NCBI GenBank assembly: GCA_002343845.1 | Contig: DDSQ01000078.1 | Coordinates: 50,651 to 102,902 of the forward strand | Direction of reading: 5' to 3' | DNA length: 52,252 nucleotides | DNA from: Planctomycetes bacterium UBA2386 | GTDB lineage: Bacteria; Planctomycetota; UBA1135; UBA2386 | Shown: positions 33,140-40,488 of the stretch, piece by piece | Layout: each line of letters starts with the position of its first letter | Position numbering within the stretch: the stretch's first letter is position 1 | The notes under the pieces: model-generated | What the model was told of the DNA's origin: nothing | Database searches by the model: none | The model's input: the letters and a program-made list of their open reading frames with translations, nothing else | Program-made: the position numbers and the translations under genes

Positions 33140-33682
33140 ATGCCGAAGCCGAACCTCGCCGCCGACGAGTTCGTCGCGGCGTTCGCCCGCCACGGGCGAA
33201 CGCTGTGGCTGCTCGCTGCCGCGTGGGTCGGCGGGGGCGAGGCGGCGGATCTGGTGCAGGAGACGGCGCGCATCGCCTGGCAACGACGTGACAGCTGCCG
33301 TGCCGGCAGCGACATCGGCGCCTGGCTCGCGCAGATCGTGCGCCACACCGGCGCCAACTGGCGACGCAAGCGTCGGCCCGAAGCGACGGACCCGGCACTG
33401 CTGCAGCCTCTCGCGGCGGGCGCGCCGGCGATCGGCGCCGGCGTGGTCGACGTGGAGCGGTTGCCCGACGCCGTGGCCCGCGCCCTGCAGTCCCTTCCCG
33501 AAGTCGCACGAGCGTGCCTGCTGCTGCAGGTCGTCGGCGGCATGACCTTCCCTGAGATCGCGACCATGCTCGACCTTCCCGAGAACACTGCCATGAGCCA
33601 TGCGCGTCGCGCACGCCTGGCGCTGCGTTCGGCCCTCGGCGTCGAGGCGACCGCGCCGCATCCGGTCGTGGAGGCACCATGA
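33140..33682 (+). CDS. ECF RNA polymerase sigma factor (with Cys-rich membrane partner)
   Basis: A 180-residue ECF sigma factor. Region 2 includes EFVAAFARHGRTLWLLAAAW, ADLVQETARIAWQRR and IGAWLAQIVRHTGANWRRKR; region 4 includes LQSLPEVARACLLLQVVGGM and the HTH FPEIATMLDLPENTAMSHAR. The ATG at 33140 begins right before region 2. Its stop overlaps the next gene's ATG as ATGA, so it is translationally coupled to the Cys-rich membrane protein, the likely anti-sigma or sensor. The exported Cys-pair peptide lies 19 bp upstream. The three genes look like one operon tuned to a thiol- or metal-related signal; this is inference. Confidence 0.92.
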   Translation: MPKPNLAADEFVAAFARHGRTLWLLAAAWVGGGEAADLVQETARIAWQRRDSCRAGSDIGAWLAQIVRHTGANWRRKRRPEATDPALLQPLAAGAPAIGAGVVDVERLPDAVARALQSLPEVARACLLLQVVGGMTFPEIATMLDLPENTAMSHARRARLALRSALGVEATAPHPVVEAP

Positions 33683-34299
33683 ACGCACCGCGCGATCGTC
33701 ACGACGATGCGCTCGACGCCCAGCTGCGCGCCGCGTTCGCGCCGCCGGCAGCGCTCGATCTCGAGGAGGCCGCGCGCGCTGCGACGCGCGTCGCGCCGGT
33801 CCGACCGCTGTACCCGAAGTGGCCGTGGCTGCTCGCGGCAGCCGCGTTGCTGCTGACGATCGGGTTCCTCGTCGCCCGGCCGGCGCGTGGACCCGAGGGC
33901 CACGACGGGCGCGAACTCGGGGCGCTGTGGGCGGCCGCGTACGAACACGCGGACGCATCCGGTTTCGGCGGCGGTTCGTGCTGCGATCCGACGCTCGATT
34001 TCGGCAGCGAGTGCGAGAAGCGCTTCGCCGTGCGCCTCGGCCTGGACGGCAGCAGCGGCGTCACGCTGCACGGCTGCTACTGCGGTCTGCCGACGGGCGG
34101 CTGCGTCGCCGTGCTCGCCGAGACGCCCGACGGACCGATGGGCGTGTTCGCCGTGCCGAAGAGCCGAGACCCGCGGCCGGTGCTTCCCGCGGATTCCAAG
34201 CTGCACCTGTCGCGGCGCGAACTCGGGCCGATCGTGCTCTACGCCGTGTCGCCGCGGGCGCCGGCGGCATCGCTGGCGTCGTTCCGCGTCGAGCCCTGA
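33679..34299 (+). CDS. Single-pass membrane protein with Cys-rich periplasmic domain (putative anti-sigma factor)
   Basis: A 206-residue protein. Residues 1-47 are cytoplasmic and helical (DDALDAQLRAAFAPPAALDL, a style common in planctomycetal anti-sigma-like proteins). A membrane helix spans about 48-66 (WPWLLAAAALLLTIGFLVA). The periplasmic part opens with FGGGSCCDPTLDFGSECEKR and then GCYCGLPTGGC, six or more Cys within about 50 residues, then beta-rich sequence. No zinc-binding anti-sigma (ZAS) motif is present. Its start overlaps the sigma stop, the classic place for an anti-sigma factor, and the Cys cluster would suit metal or redox sensing outside the membrane. The function is inferred from position. 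Confidence 0.75.
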   Translation: MNAPRDRHDDALDAQLRAAFAPPAALDLEEAARAATRVAPVRPLYPKWPWLLAAAALLLTIGFLVARPARGPEGHDGRELGALWAAAYEHADASGFGGGSCCDPTLDFGSECEKRFAVRLGLDGSSGVTLHGCYCGLPTGGCVAVLAETPDGPMGVFAVPKSRDPRPVLPADSKLHLSRRELGPIVLYAVSPRAPAASLASFRVEP

Positions 34300-34321
34300 C
34301 CGGCGGCGTGGGGTGCGGCGC

Positions 34322-34327
34322 TAGCAT
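34322..34327 (+). promoter_or_regulatory. Candidate -10 (TAGCAT) of the beta-lactamase-like gene
   Basis: TAGCAT (4 of 6 to TATAAT) ends 7 nt before the ATG at 34335, placing the transcript start at the start codon. No Shine-Dalgarno and no good -35 at 17 nt are seen. Confidence 0.35.
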
Positions 34328-34334
34328 CGCGCCG

Positions 34335-35480
34335 ATGTTCGCTCTCGCCGCGCTGCTGGTTCTCGCTGCACCGCAGGATCCACCGCCGTACGACGAACGC
34401 GCGGCCTGGGCGAAGGTCGAAGCCGCGTTCCGCGACGGCTGCCGTGACGCCGGGGTCGTCGGCGCGGGGCTCGTGTTCGTGAAGGGCAAGAACGTCGAGC
34501 ACTACGCCGGCGTCGGCTTCGCCGATCGCGACGGCAAGCGCGCCGTCGATCCGGACACGATCTTCCACTGGGCGAGCTGCACCAAGACGTTCACCGCGAT
34601 CGCGGTGATGCAGCTGCGCGACCGCGGCAAGCTCGCGCTCGAGCAACCGATCGTCGACTTCGTGCCCGAACTGCGCACGGTGCGGAACCGCTTCGGGGCG
34701 ATGACCGACGTCACCGTCCGGCACCTGCTGACGCACAGCGCCGGGTTCCGCGCGCCAACGTGGCCGTGGGGCGGCGACCAGCCCTGGCACCCGCACGAGC
34801 CGACGCAGTGGAGCCAGCTCGTGGCGATGCTGCCGTACACCGAGGTCGAGTTCGCGCCGGGCACGAAGTTCTCGTACAGCAATCCCGGCATCGTGTTCCT
34901 CGGCCGCGCGATCGAGGCGTTGAGCGGCGACGACTACGAGATCTACATGGAGAAGAACGTGCTGCGCCCGCTCGGCATGACCGCGAGCTACTTCGACACC
35001 ACGCCGTACCATCTGCAGCGCCACCGGTCGCACTCGTACGACGGCAAGGGCGACGCGGCGAAGGACCTCGGTCCCGACTTCGACACCGGCATCACGACCA
35101 GCAACGGCGGTCTGAACGGCTCGCTGACCGACATGGCGAAGTACGTGTCGTTCCTGCTCGGCGCGTTGCCGCCGGACAGCGACGGGGCGCGCGTGCTGGC
35201 GCCGGAATCGCTCGCGTCGATGTGGGCGCCGGTGCTGCCGACGAACCGCGACGGCAGTGAGCACATCGGCCTCGGCTTCTTCGTGCAGCAGCGCGGGGGC
35301 TCGACGTTCGCGACGCACACCGGCGGCCAGCGGCAGTTCGTGTCCTTCTTCTACGCGCACCCGGCGTCGGGAACGGGCGCCTGCGCGGCGTTCAACACCG
35401 GCACGGCCGGGCCGGTGATGGCGAAGGTGCGCACGCTGTGCATGGAGACCCTCTCCGCCCCGCGGCGTTCCGCCCGATGA
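34335..35480 (+). CDS. Exported serine beta-lactamase-like hydrolase
   Basis: A 381-residue member of the class C beta-lactamase/DD-peptidase/esterase superfamily, probably acting on peptidoglycan-like peptides, esters or D-amino peptides outside the cytoplasm. A short signal segment (MFALAALLVLAAPQ) precedes the enzyme. The catalytic motifs are in order: S81-x-x-K84 (ASCTKTF), Y181-S-N183 and the H-x-G triad equivalent H328-T-G (THTGGQ). LLTHSAGFRAPTW is a further family mark. Motifs alone do not separate true beta-lactamases from esterases, so resistance should not be assumed. It sits 35 bp after the Cys-rich membrane protein and 58 bp before the copper ATPase. Confidence 0.9.
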   Translation: MFALAALLVLAAPQDPPPYDERAAWAKVEAAFRDGCRDAGVVGAGLVFVKGKNVEHYAGVGFADRDGKRAVDPDTIFHWASCTKTFTAIAVMQLRDRGKLALEQPIVDFVPELRTVRNRFGAMTDVTVRHLLTHSAGFRAPTWPWGGDQPWHPHEPTQWSQLVAMLPYTEVEFAPGTKFSYSNPGIVFLGRAIEALSGDDYEIYMEKNVLRPLGMTASYFDTTPYHLQRHRSHSYDGKGDAAKDLGPDFDTGITTSNGGLNGSLTDMAKYVSFLLGALPPDSDGARVLAPESLASMWAPVLPTNRDGSEHIGLGFFVQQRGGSTFATHTGGQRQFVSFFYAHPASGTGACAAFNTGTAGPVMAKVRTLCMETLSAPRRSAR

Positions 35481-35518
35481 CGGTCCGGCGCGTCGGGTTG
35501 GGACGGTAAGGAACGGCG

Positions 35519-35542
35519 ATGTCGCGCGTCGGCGAGGCATGA
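35519..35542 (+). CDS. Seven-codon leader ORF coupled to the copper ATPase
   Basis: ATG at 35519 opens MSRVGEA and ends in TGA at 35540-35542, which overlaps the ATPase ATG (35539) as ATGA. AAGGA (35508-35512) lies 6 nt before this mini-ORF, a better Shine-Dalgarno than any directly before the ATPase start. It could deliver ribosomes to the ATPase start by coupling. It contains no Cys or His. Chance is possible, hence the low confidence. Confidence 0.35.
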   Translation: MSRVGEA

Positions 35543-37830
35543 CGATGGCCACTCCGCCTCCGACCTCCGTTTCCGCGACGACCACCGCCGTCTTCGACAT
35601 CACCGGCATGACCTGCGCCTCGTGCCGCGGCCGGGTCGAACGCGCCCTCGCCGCGGTCGACGGCGTGGCCAAGGTCGAGGTCAACCTCGCGACCCAGCAG
35701 GCCCGCGTCGCCTTCGACGCGTCCCGTACCGAGCGCGCCGTCCTGGTCGCCGCGGTCGCCGGCGCTGGCTACGGAGTCGCTGCGCCGACGAGTCCCGACA
35801 CGGTCGGCACCGCGGGACGCAGCGCGGCCGAACGCGACGAACGAGCGACGCTGCGTCGGAAGTTGATCGTCGCCGGCGTCGCCACCGTGCCGTTGCTGGT
35901 GCTCGGCATGTCGCACGGCGCGCTGCCGTTCGCGGACACTCTCGCCGGTCGCATCGTGCAGTTCGCGCTCGCGACGCTGGTGCTGTTCGGGCCGGGCGCG
36001 CGCTTCCTGCGCGGCGCGTGGGCCGCGGCCACGCACCGCACGGCAGACATGAGCACGCTGGTGGCACTCGGCGGCGTGTCGGCGTGGGCGTGGGCGACCG
36101 TGGCGACGCTGGCCATGTTCGGCGAGGGCGGCGGGCACGCTGCACCGCACGCACCGTTCGAGGCCGTCGGTTCGATCGTGACGTTCGCCTTGCTCGGCAA
36201 GCTGCTCGAAGCGCGCGCCAGGTGGCGGCTCGGCGACGCGGTGCGCGCGTTGCACGCGCTGGCGCCCGCCGTCGCCCATCGGCTGGCGGCGAACGGAGTC
36301 GAGAGCGACGTGCCGGCCGGCACGCTGCGCCCCGGCGACGTCGTGCGGGTGCGACCGGGCGAGCGCGTGCCGAGTGACGGCGTCGTCGTGACCGGTGAGT
36401 CGGCCGTCGACGAAGCCCTGCTCACCGGCGAGAGCGTGCCGGTGGCTCGTGGACCGGGTCAGCGCGTGGTCGGCGGCAGCCTCGTCACCGATGGCGCGCT
36501 GCAGGTGCGCGTCGATCGTACGGGTGCAGAGACGGCGTTGGCGCGCATCGCTTCGGCCGTCGAGACGGCGCAGGCGTCGCGTGCCCCGATCTCGCGCCTG
36601 GCAGATCGCGTCACGGCGATCTTCGTGCCGCTGGTGCTGGCGATCGGAATGGCGACGTTCGGCATCTGGTGGGCGCTCGATCCGAGCACCGTCGGGTTCG
36701 CGGTCGCGATCGAACGCTTCGTCGCGGTGCTGGTGATCGCCTGCCCGTGCGCCCTGGCGCTGGCGACGCCGGCAGCCGTGGCGGTGGGTGCGGGCCGCGG
36801 AGCCGAACTGGGCGTGCTGTTCCGCGACGGCGCGGCGCTGGAGCATGCGAGCCGCGTCGACACCGTCGTGTTCGACAAGACCGGCACGCTGACCGCCGGC
36901 CGCGCTTCGGTTGCGGCGATCGAGCCCGTCGCCGGAGCGACGGCGGAACAACTGCTGGCCGTCGCGGCGGGGCTCGAGGTCGGCAGCGAGCATCCCTACG
37001 CGCGCGCGATCGTCGCCGCGGCGCGCGAGCGCGGCCTGGCGCTGCCCGACGTCGGGTCGTTCCGCGCCGTGCCGGCGATGGGCGTCACCGCGCGCATCGA
37101 CGCGGCCATCGTGCGCGCCGGCAAGTCGTCGTGGCTGCGCGATGAAGGCGTCGACGTCGCGCCGGCCGCGATCGTCGAGAAGGCCCTGGCGGCCCGCGGC
37201 CTGACACCGATCGTGGTCGCCTGGCAGAACCGTGTGCTGGGCGTGCTGGCGGTCGCCGACCGCGCGCGTCCCGAAGCGGCCGAGGTCGTGCGGCAGCTCG
37301 CGGCGGCCGGCGTGCGATCGGCGATGGCGACCGGCGATCGCCGGGCCGTGGCCGAAGCGATCGCGCGCGAGGTGGGCATCGACGACGTTGCAGCCGAACT
37401 GCTGCCAGCGGACAAGGTCGCGCACGTCGAGTCCGTGCGGCGTCAGGGTCGGCGCGTGGTGATGGTCGGCGACGGCGTCAACGACGCCCCGGCGCTGGCC
37501 GCCGCCGACGTCGGGATGGCGCTCGGTGGCGGCACCGACGTTGCCGGCGCTGCCGCCGACGTGCTGCTGGTGCGTGGTGGGCTCGGCGCCGTGCCGACGG
37601 CGATCGCCCTCGCCCGCGCGACGATGCGCACGATCCGGCGCAACCTGTTCTGGGCGTCGGCCTACAACCTGCTCGGCCTGCCGCTCGCGGCGGGCGCGTT
37701 CGCCGGCCTCGGCCTCGAGTTGTCGCCGGTGTTCGCCAGTGTGGCGATGTCGCTGTCCGGTGTGTCGGTGCTGGTAAGCTCGCTGCGGCTCCGCCGCTTC
37801 GGCGCGGCGCCGCGTGAGGTGACGCCATGA
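35539..37830 (+). CDS. copA: Copper-exporting P1B-type ATPase
   Basis: A 763-residue P1B ATPase that should export Cu(I) across the inner membrane using ATP. One N-terminal HMA domain has GMTCASC (C26, C29). Eight membrane segments are expected. The metal-transport motif C402-P-C404 (IACPCALA), the phosphorylated D446 (DKTGTLT), an HP motif (GSEHPYARA), and MVGDGVNDAPALAAADVGMA are present. TM7 has YNLLGLP and TM8 has MSLSGVSVLVSSLRL, close to the Cu(I) consensus with SS and N changed to SG and S. The ATG at 35539 overlaps a seven-codon leader ORF. Its stop overlaps the next gene's ATG, a sigma factor with a Cys-rich tail. Confidence 0.94.
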   Translation: MTMATPPPTSVSATTTAVFDITGMTCASCRGRVERALAAVDGVAKVEVNLATQQARVAFDASRTERAVLVAAVAGAGYGVAAPTSPDTVGTAGRSAAERDERATLRRKLIVAGVATVPLLVLGMSHGALPFADTLAGRIVQFALATLVLFGPGARFLRGAWAAATHRTADMSTLVALGGVSAWAWATVATLAMFGEGGGHAAPHAPFEAVGSIVTFALLGKLLEARARWRLGDAVRALHALAPAVAHRLAANGVESDVPAGTLRPGDVVRVRPGERVPSDGVVVTGESAVDEALLTGESVPVARGPGQRVVGGSLVTDGALQVRVDRTGAETALARIASAVETAQASRAPISRLADRVTAIFVPLVLAIGMATFGIWWALDPSTVGFAVAIERFVAVLVIACPCALALATPAAVAVGAGRGAELGVLFRDGAALEHASRVDTVVFDKTGTLTAGRASVAAIEPVAGATAEQLLAVAAGLEVGSEHPYARAIVAAARERGLALPDVGSFRAVPAMGVTARIDAAIVRAGKSSWLRDEGVDVAPAAIVEKALAARGLTPIVVAWQNRVLGVLAVADRARPEAAEVVRQLAAAGVRSAMATGDRRAVAEAIAREVGIDDVAAELLPADKVAHVESVRRQGRRVVMVGDGVNDAPALAAADVGMALGGGTDVAGAAADVLLVRGGLGAVPTAIALARATMRTIRRNLFWASAYNLLGLPLAAGAFAGLGLELSPVFASVAMSLSGVSVLVSSLRLRRFGAAPREVTP

Positions 37831-38417
37831 GTTGCCACGATTCCCACGATCGCGGGCGAACCGCTCTGCCGGAGAAGGTCCTGAGCGAGCTGGTTGCCAG
37901 CCATCGCGAGTTCCTCGCCTTCGTGGAGCGACGCGTCGGCGACCGCGCCACCGCCGAGGACGTGTTGCAGGATGCGTTCGTGAAGGGACTCGAGCGCGGG
38001 GGTGAGCTGCGCGAGGACGAGTCGGCGAGGGCGTGGTTCTACCGGGTGCTGCGCAATGCGCTGGTCGATCGGCACCGGCGTGCCGCCACGACGGCGAAGC
38101 GGCTCGATGCGCTGGCCGCCGAACTGTCGCGCGCGGAACTCGAACGCGACGGCGCCACGGACCGCGAGGTCTGCGGCTGCATTGCGCGCCTGATCGAGAC
38201 GTTGCCGCCGGAGCAAGCGACCGTGTTGCGTCGCGTCGAACTCGAAGGCGTCGCCGTGAAGCAGTTCGCCGTCGATGCCGGCCTCACGGAGAACAACGCC
38301 GGCGTGCGGGCCTTCCGAGCGCGGCGTGCGTTGCGCGAACGCGTCACGCGCGCCTGCGGCACCTGCGCAGAACATGGTTGCTTCGACTGCACCTGTGGCT
38401 CCCCCGGCGCGTCGTGA
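37827..38417 (+). CDS. ECF sigma factor with C-terminal Cys-rich domain (CorE-like)
   Basis: A 196-residue sigma factor. Region 2 includes FLAFVERRVGDRATAEDVLQ, DAFVKGLERG and WFYRVLRNALVDRHRR; region 4 includes LIETLPPEQATVLRRVELEG and an HTH around KQFAVDAGLTENNAGVRAFR. The last 20 residues hold a metal-site-like cluster, C177-G-T-C180 then C185, C188, C190 (CGTCAEHGCFDCTC). This is the layout of CorE-type (ECF44) sigma factors of Myxococcus, in which a C-terminal Cys-rich domain senses copper or cadmium directly without an anti-sigma factor. Its ATG overlaps the copper ATPase stop as ATGA, which strongly supports metal control of the pump. Which metal activates it is not decidable by eye. 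Confidence 0.9.
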   Translation: MSCHDSHDRGRTALPEKVLSELVASHREFLAFVERRVGDRATAEDVLQDAFVKGLERGGELREDESARAWFYRVLRNALVDRHRRAATTAKRLDALAAELSRAELERDGATDREVCGCIARLIETLPPEQATVLRRVELEGVAVKQFAVDAGLTENNAGVRAFRARRALRERVTRACGTCAEHGCFDCTCGSPGAS

Positions 38418-38445
38418 GCAGGCCGGTGCGTCGGACCAGCGCGGG

Positions 38446-38468
38446 CCGCTTTCGACCGCAAGAAGCGG
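38446..38468 (+). terminator. Inverted repeat after the copper ATPase-sigma pair
   Basis: CCGCTT (38446-38451) and AAGCGG (38463-38468) form a perfect 6-bp stem with an 11-nt loop, 28 nt after the sigma-factor stop. No T-tract follows. It may be a weak terminator, or part of the ada control region because it abuts the palindrome there. Confidence 0.3.
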
Positions 38469-38479
38469 CATGCATGCCG
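38466..38479. promoter_or_regulatory. 14-bp perfect palindrome upstream of ada
   Basis: CGGCATGCATGCCG is fully symmetric. It lies 12 bp before the possible -10 hexamer TACGTT (38492-38497), which ends 7 nt before the GTG at 38505. Overlap with the expected -35 region suggests an operator, perhaps for Ada itself. The E. coli Ada-box sequence is not seen. Confidence 0.4.
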
Positions 38480-38507
38480 TTCGCCGGCTGCTACGTTCGC
38501 GCGGGTG

Positions 38508-39572
38508 ATGGCAACCCGAGAACCGGATGCGCGGCAGGACCGCGCGCGCTGGGCGGCGGTCGTCGCGCGCGACCCTGCCGCCGACGGCGCGTTCGTGTTC
38601 GCGGTGCGCACGACCGGTGTCTACTGCCGGCCCTCGTGTGGTGCGAAGCGGGCGCAACGCGCCAACGTCCGGTTCTTCGACGATGGCGCTGCCGCACGGG
38701 CAGCGGGCTTCCGCGCCTGCAGGCGCTGTCGCCCCGACGCGGCGACGTCGGACCACGAGCAGCGCCTGCGCCTCGTCGCGACGGTCTGCGGTTGGCTCGA
38801 CGCCGCCGAACGCCCCCTGCCGCTCGCTGAGCTGGCGGCGCGCGCCGGCTACAGCCCGTTCCACTTGCAGCGCGTGTTCACCGCCGTGCTCGGTCTGTCG
38901 CCGCGTGCCTGGGCGGCGATGCGTCGCGAGGAACGGCTGCGCGGCGAACTCGCGGCGCGCCGACCGGTGACCGAAGCCATGCTGCGCGCCGGGTTCGGGT
39001 CGACGAGTGCCCTGCACCGCGCGTCGCGCCGAGCGCTGGGCATGGCGCCGCGCGCAGCGCGCGACGGGGGTGCTGGCGAACGCATCGAGTTCGCGGTGGC
39101 GCGGTGCTCGCTCGGACTCGCGCTGGTCGCGGCGACCGCGAACGGCGTCGCGGCGATCCTGCTCGGCGACGATGCCGAAGCCCTGCGCGCCGACCTCGCG
39201 CGGCGCTTTCCGCGGGCGGAGTTGGTGCGCGGCGGAGCGGCGTTCGTGGCCCGCACCCGCTCGGTCGTCGCCTGCGTCGACGGCGAACGTGGCGATCCGG
39301 GTCTGCCGCTCGACCTGCGCGGCACGGCGTTCCAGCAGCGCGTGTGGCGGGCGCTGCAGCGCGTGCCCGCCGGCGCGACCGTCGACTACGGCGCGCTCGC
39401 GCGTTCGCTCGGCATGCCGCGCGGGGCGCGGGCGGTGGCGCGCGCCTGTGCCGCGAACCCGGTCGCCGTCCTGGTCCCCTGCCATCGCGTCGTGCGCGGC
39501 AACGGCGAGCCGAGCGGCTACCGCTGGGGCGTCGACCGCAAGGTCCGTTTGCTGGTGCGCGAACGTGGCTGA
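38508..39572 (+). CDS. ada: Ada: methylphosphotriester/O6-methylguanine-DNA methyltransferase and regulator
   Basis: A 354-residue adaptive-response protein that repairs DNA alkylation by moving methyl groups to its own cysteines and activates repair genes once methylated. The N-terminal domain has zinc ligands C40, C44, C71 and C74 (GVYCRPSC, CRRC), with the same spacing as E. coli 38/42/69/72. An AraC-type HTH follows (LAELAARAGYSPFHLQRVFT). The C-terminal MGMT domain has the PCHRVVRGNG active site with C325. All three modules are intact. A GTG at 38505 directly precedes the ATG and would add one residue; the upstream TACGTT makes that GTG a leaderless start candidate. The upstream palindrome may be its operator. 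Confidence 0.95.
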   Translation: MATREPDARQDRARWAAVVARDPAADGAFVFAVRTTGVYCRPSCGAKRAQRANVRFFDDGAAARAAGFRACRRCRPDAATSDHEQRLRLVATVCGWLDAAERPLPLAELAARAGYSPFHLQRVFTAVLGLSPRAWAAMRREERLRGELAARRPVTEAMLRAGFGSTSALHRASRRALGMAPRAARDGGAGERIEFAVARCSLGLALVAATANGVAAILLGDDAEALRADLARRFPRAELVRGGAAFVARTRSVVACVDGERGDPGLPLDLRGTAFQQRVWRALQRVPAGATVDYGALARSLGMPRGARAVARACAANPVAVLVPCHRVVRGNGEPSGYRWGVDRKVRLLVRERG

Positions 39573-39617
39573 TCGCGCCGAAGTTGCGAGCGGCGTCGCG
39601 CCGCGCATCATGCCCGC

Positions 39618-40439
39618 ATGAGCGAACGCCCCTACGTGCTCGGGACCGGCGACGACGAACTCGCGCGGCTCGGACTGCAGCATCGTCTGTGGTCCGATGC
39701 GGCGCACGCAGCGTGGCTCGCGGCGGGGCTCGCACCGGGCCAGCGGGTGCTCGACGTCGGCTGCGGCCCCGGCTTCGCGGCGTTCGACCTCGCGATGGTG
39801 GTCGGCGCCGGCGGCGCCGTCGTCGCGGTCGACGAGTCCGCCGGGTTCGTCGCGCATGGCAACGCGCAGGCGGAGGCCCGCGGCCTGCGCCAGGTCACGG
39901 CCCGCGTCGGCGACGTGCAGCAGCTCTCTAGCGTGCTCGCGAACGACGCGCCGTTCGACCTCGCCTATGCGCGGTGGGTGCTGTGCTTCGTGCGTGACCC
40001 CGAGGCGGTGGTGCGCGGCGTGGTGTCGGCCCTGCGGCCCGGCGGGCGCTTCGTGATCCACGACTACTTCAACTACGGCTCGATGACGATGGCGCCGCGG
40101 CGCCGTTCGCACGACCTGGCGGTCGCCGCGACGATGCAGAGTTGGCGCGCGCAGGGCGGCGACCCCGACATCATGGCTCGCGTGCCGGCGATGCTGGTCG
40201 CCGCCGGGTGTCGGATCGAGCGTCTGCAAGTACACCAGCGGATCGCGCGCGGCAGCGACGCGATGTTCGCGTGGCCCGACACCTGGTGGCGCACGTTCGC
40301 GCCGAAGCTGGTGCAGAAAGGGCTGCTCGCCCAGGCGGACTGCGACCGGTTGGTGGCCGACCTGGAGGCGATCCGGCGCAGTCCTGCGGACTTCGTGTCG
40401 TGTCCCCCGGTCTACGAGCTGATCGCCGTGCGCTCCTGA
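39618..40439 (+). CDS. Class I SAM-dependent methyltransferase
   Basis: A 273-residue methyltransferase. The AdoMet-binding motif I is VLDVGCGPGF (residues 44-53), with the acidic ribose ligand at the end of the next strand (VVAVDESAGF). DLAYARWVLCFVRDPEAVVR and LRPGGRFVIHDYFNYGSM follow in the UbiE/type-11 order. The C-terminal part has many Trp and Phe (FAWPDTWWRTFAP) and may form the substrate lid. The target could be a small molecule, a lipid quinone or a natural product; nothing nearby decides it. It stands between ada and the acyl-CoA genes with gaps of 45 and 49 bp. Confidence 0.88.
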   Translation: MSERPYVLGTGDDELARLGLQHRLWSDAAHAAWLAAGLAPGQRVLDVGCGPGFAAFDLAMVVGAGGAVVAVDESAGFVAHGNAQAEARGLRQVTARVGDVQQLSSVLANDAPFDLAYARWVLCFVRDPEAVVRGVVSALRPGGRFVIHDYFNYGSMTMAPRRRSHDLAVAATMQSWRAQGGDPDIMARVPAMLVAAGCRIERLQVHQRIARGSDAMFAWPDTWWRTFAPKLVQKGLLAQADCDRLVADLEAIRRSPADFVSCPPVYELIAVRS

Positions 40440-40488
40440 CGTTCCGTTGGCGCCGGACCGCGGGCGTCGGCAAGATCCTCGCCCCCGC

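Noticed and set aside
34335..35480. A beta-lactam resistance gene
   Set aside because: SxxK, YxN and HxG motifs are shared with esterases and D-aminopeptidases; the sequence does not support calling antibiotic resistance.
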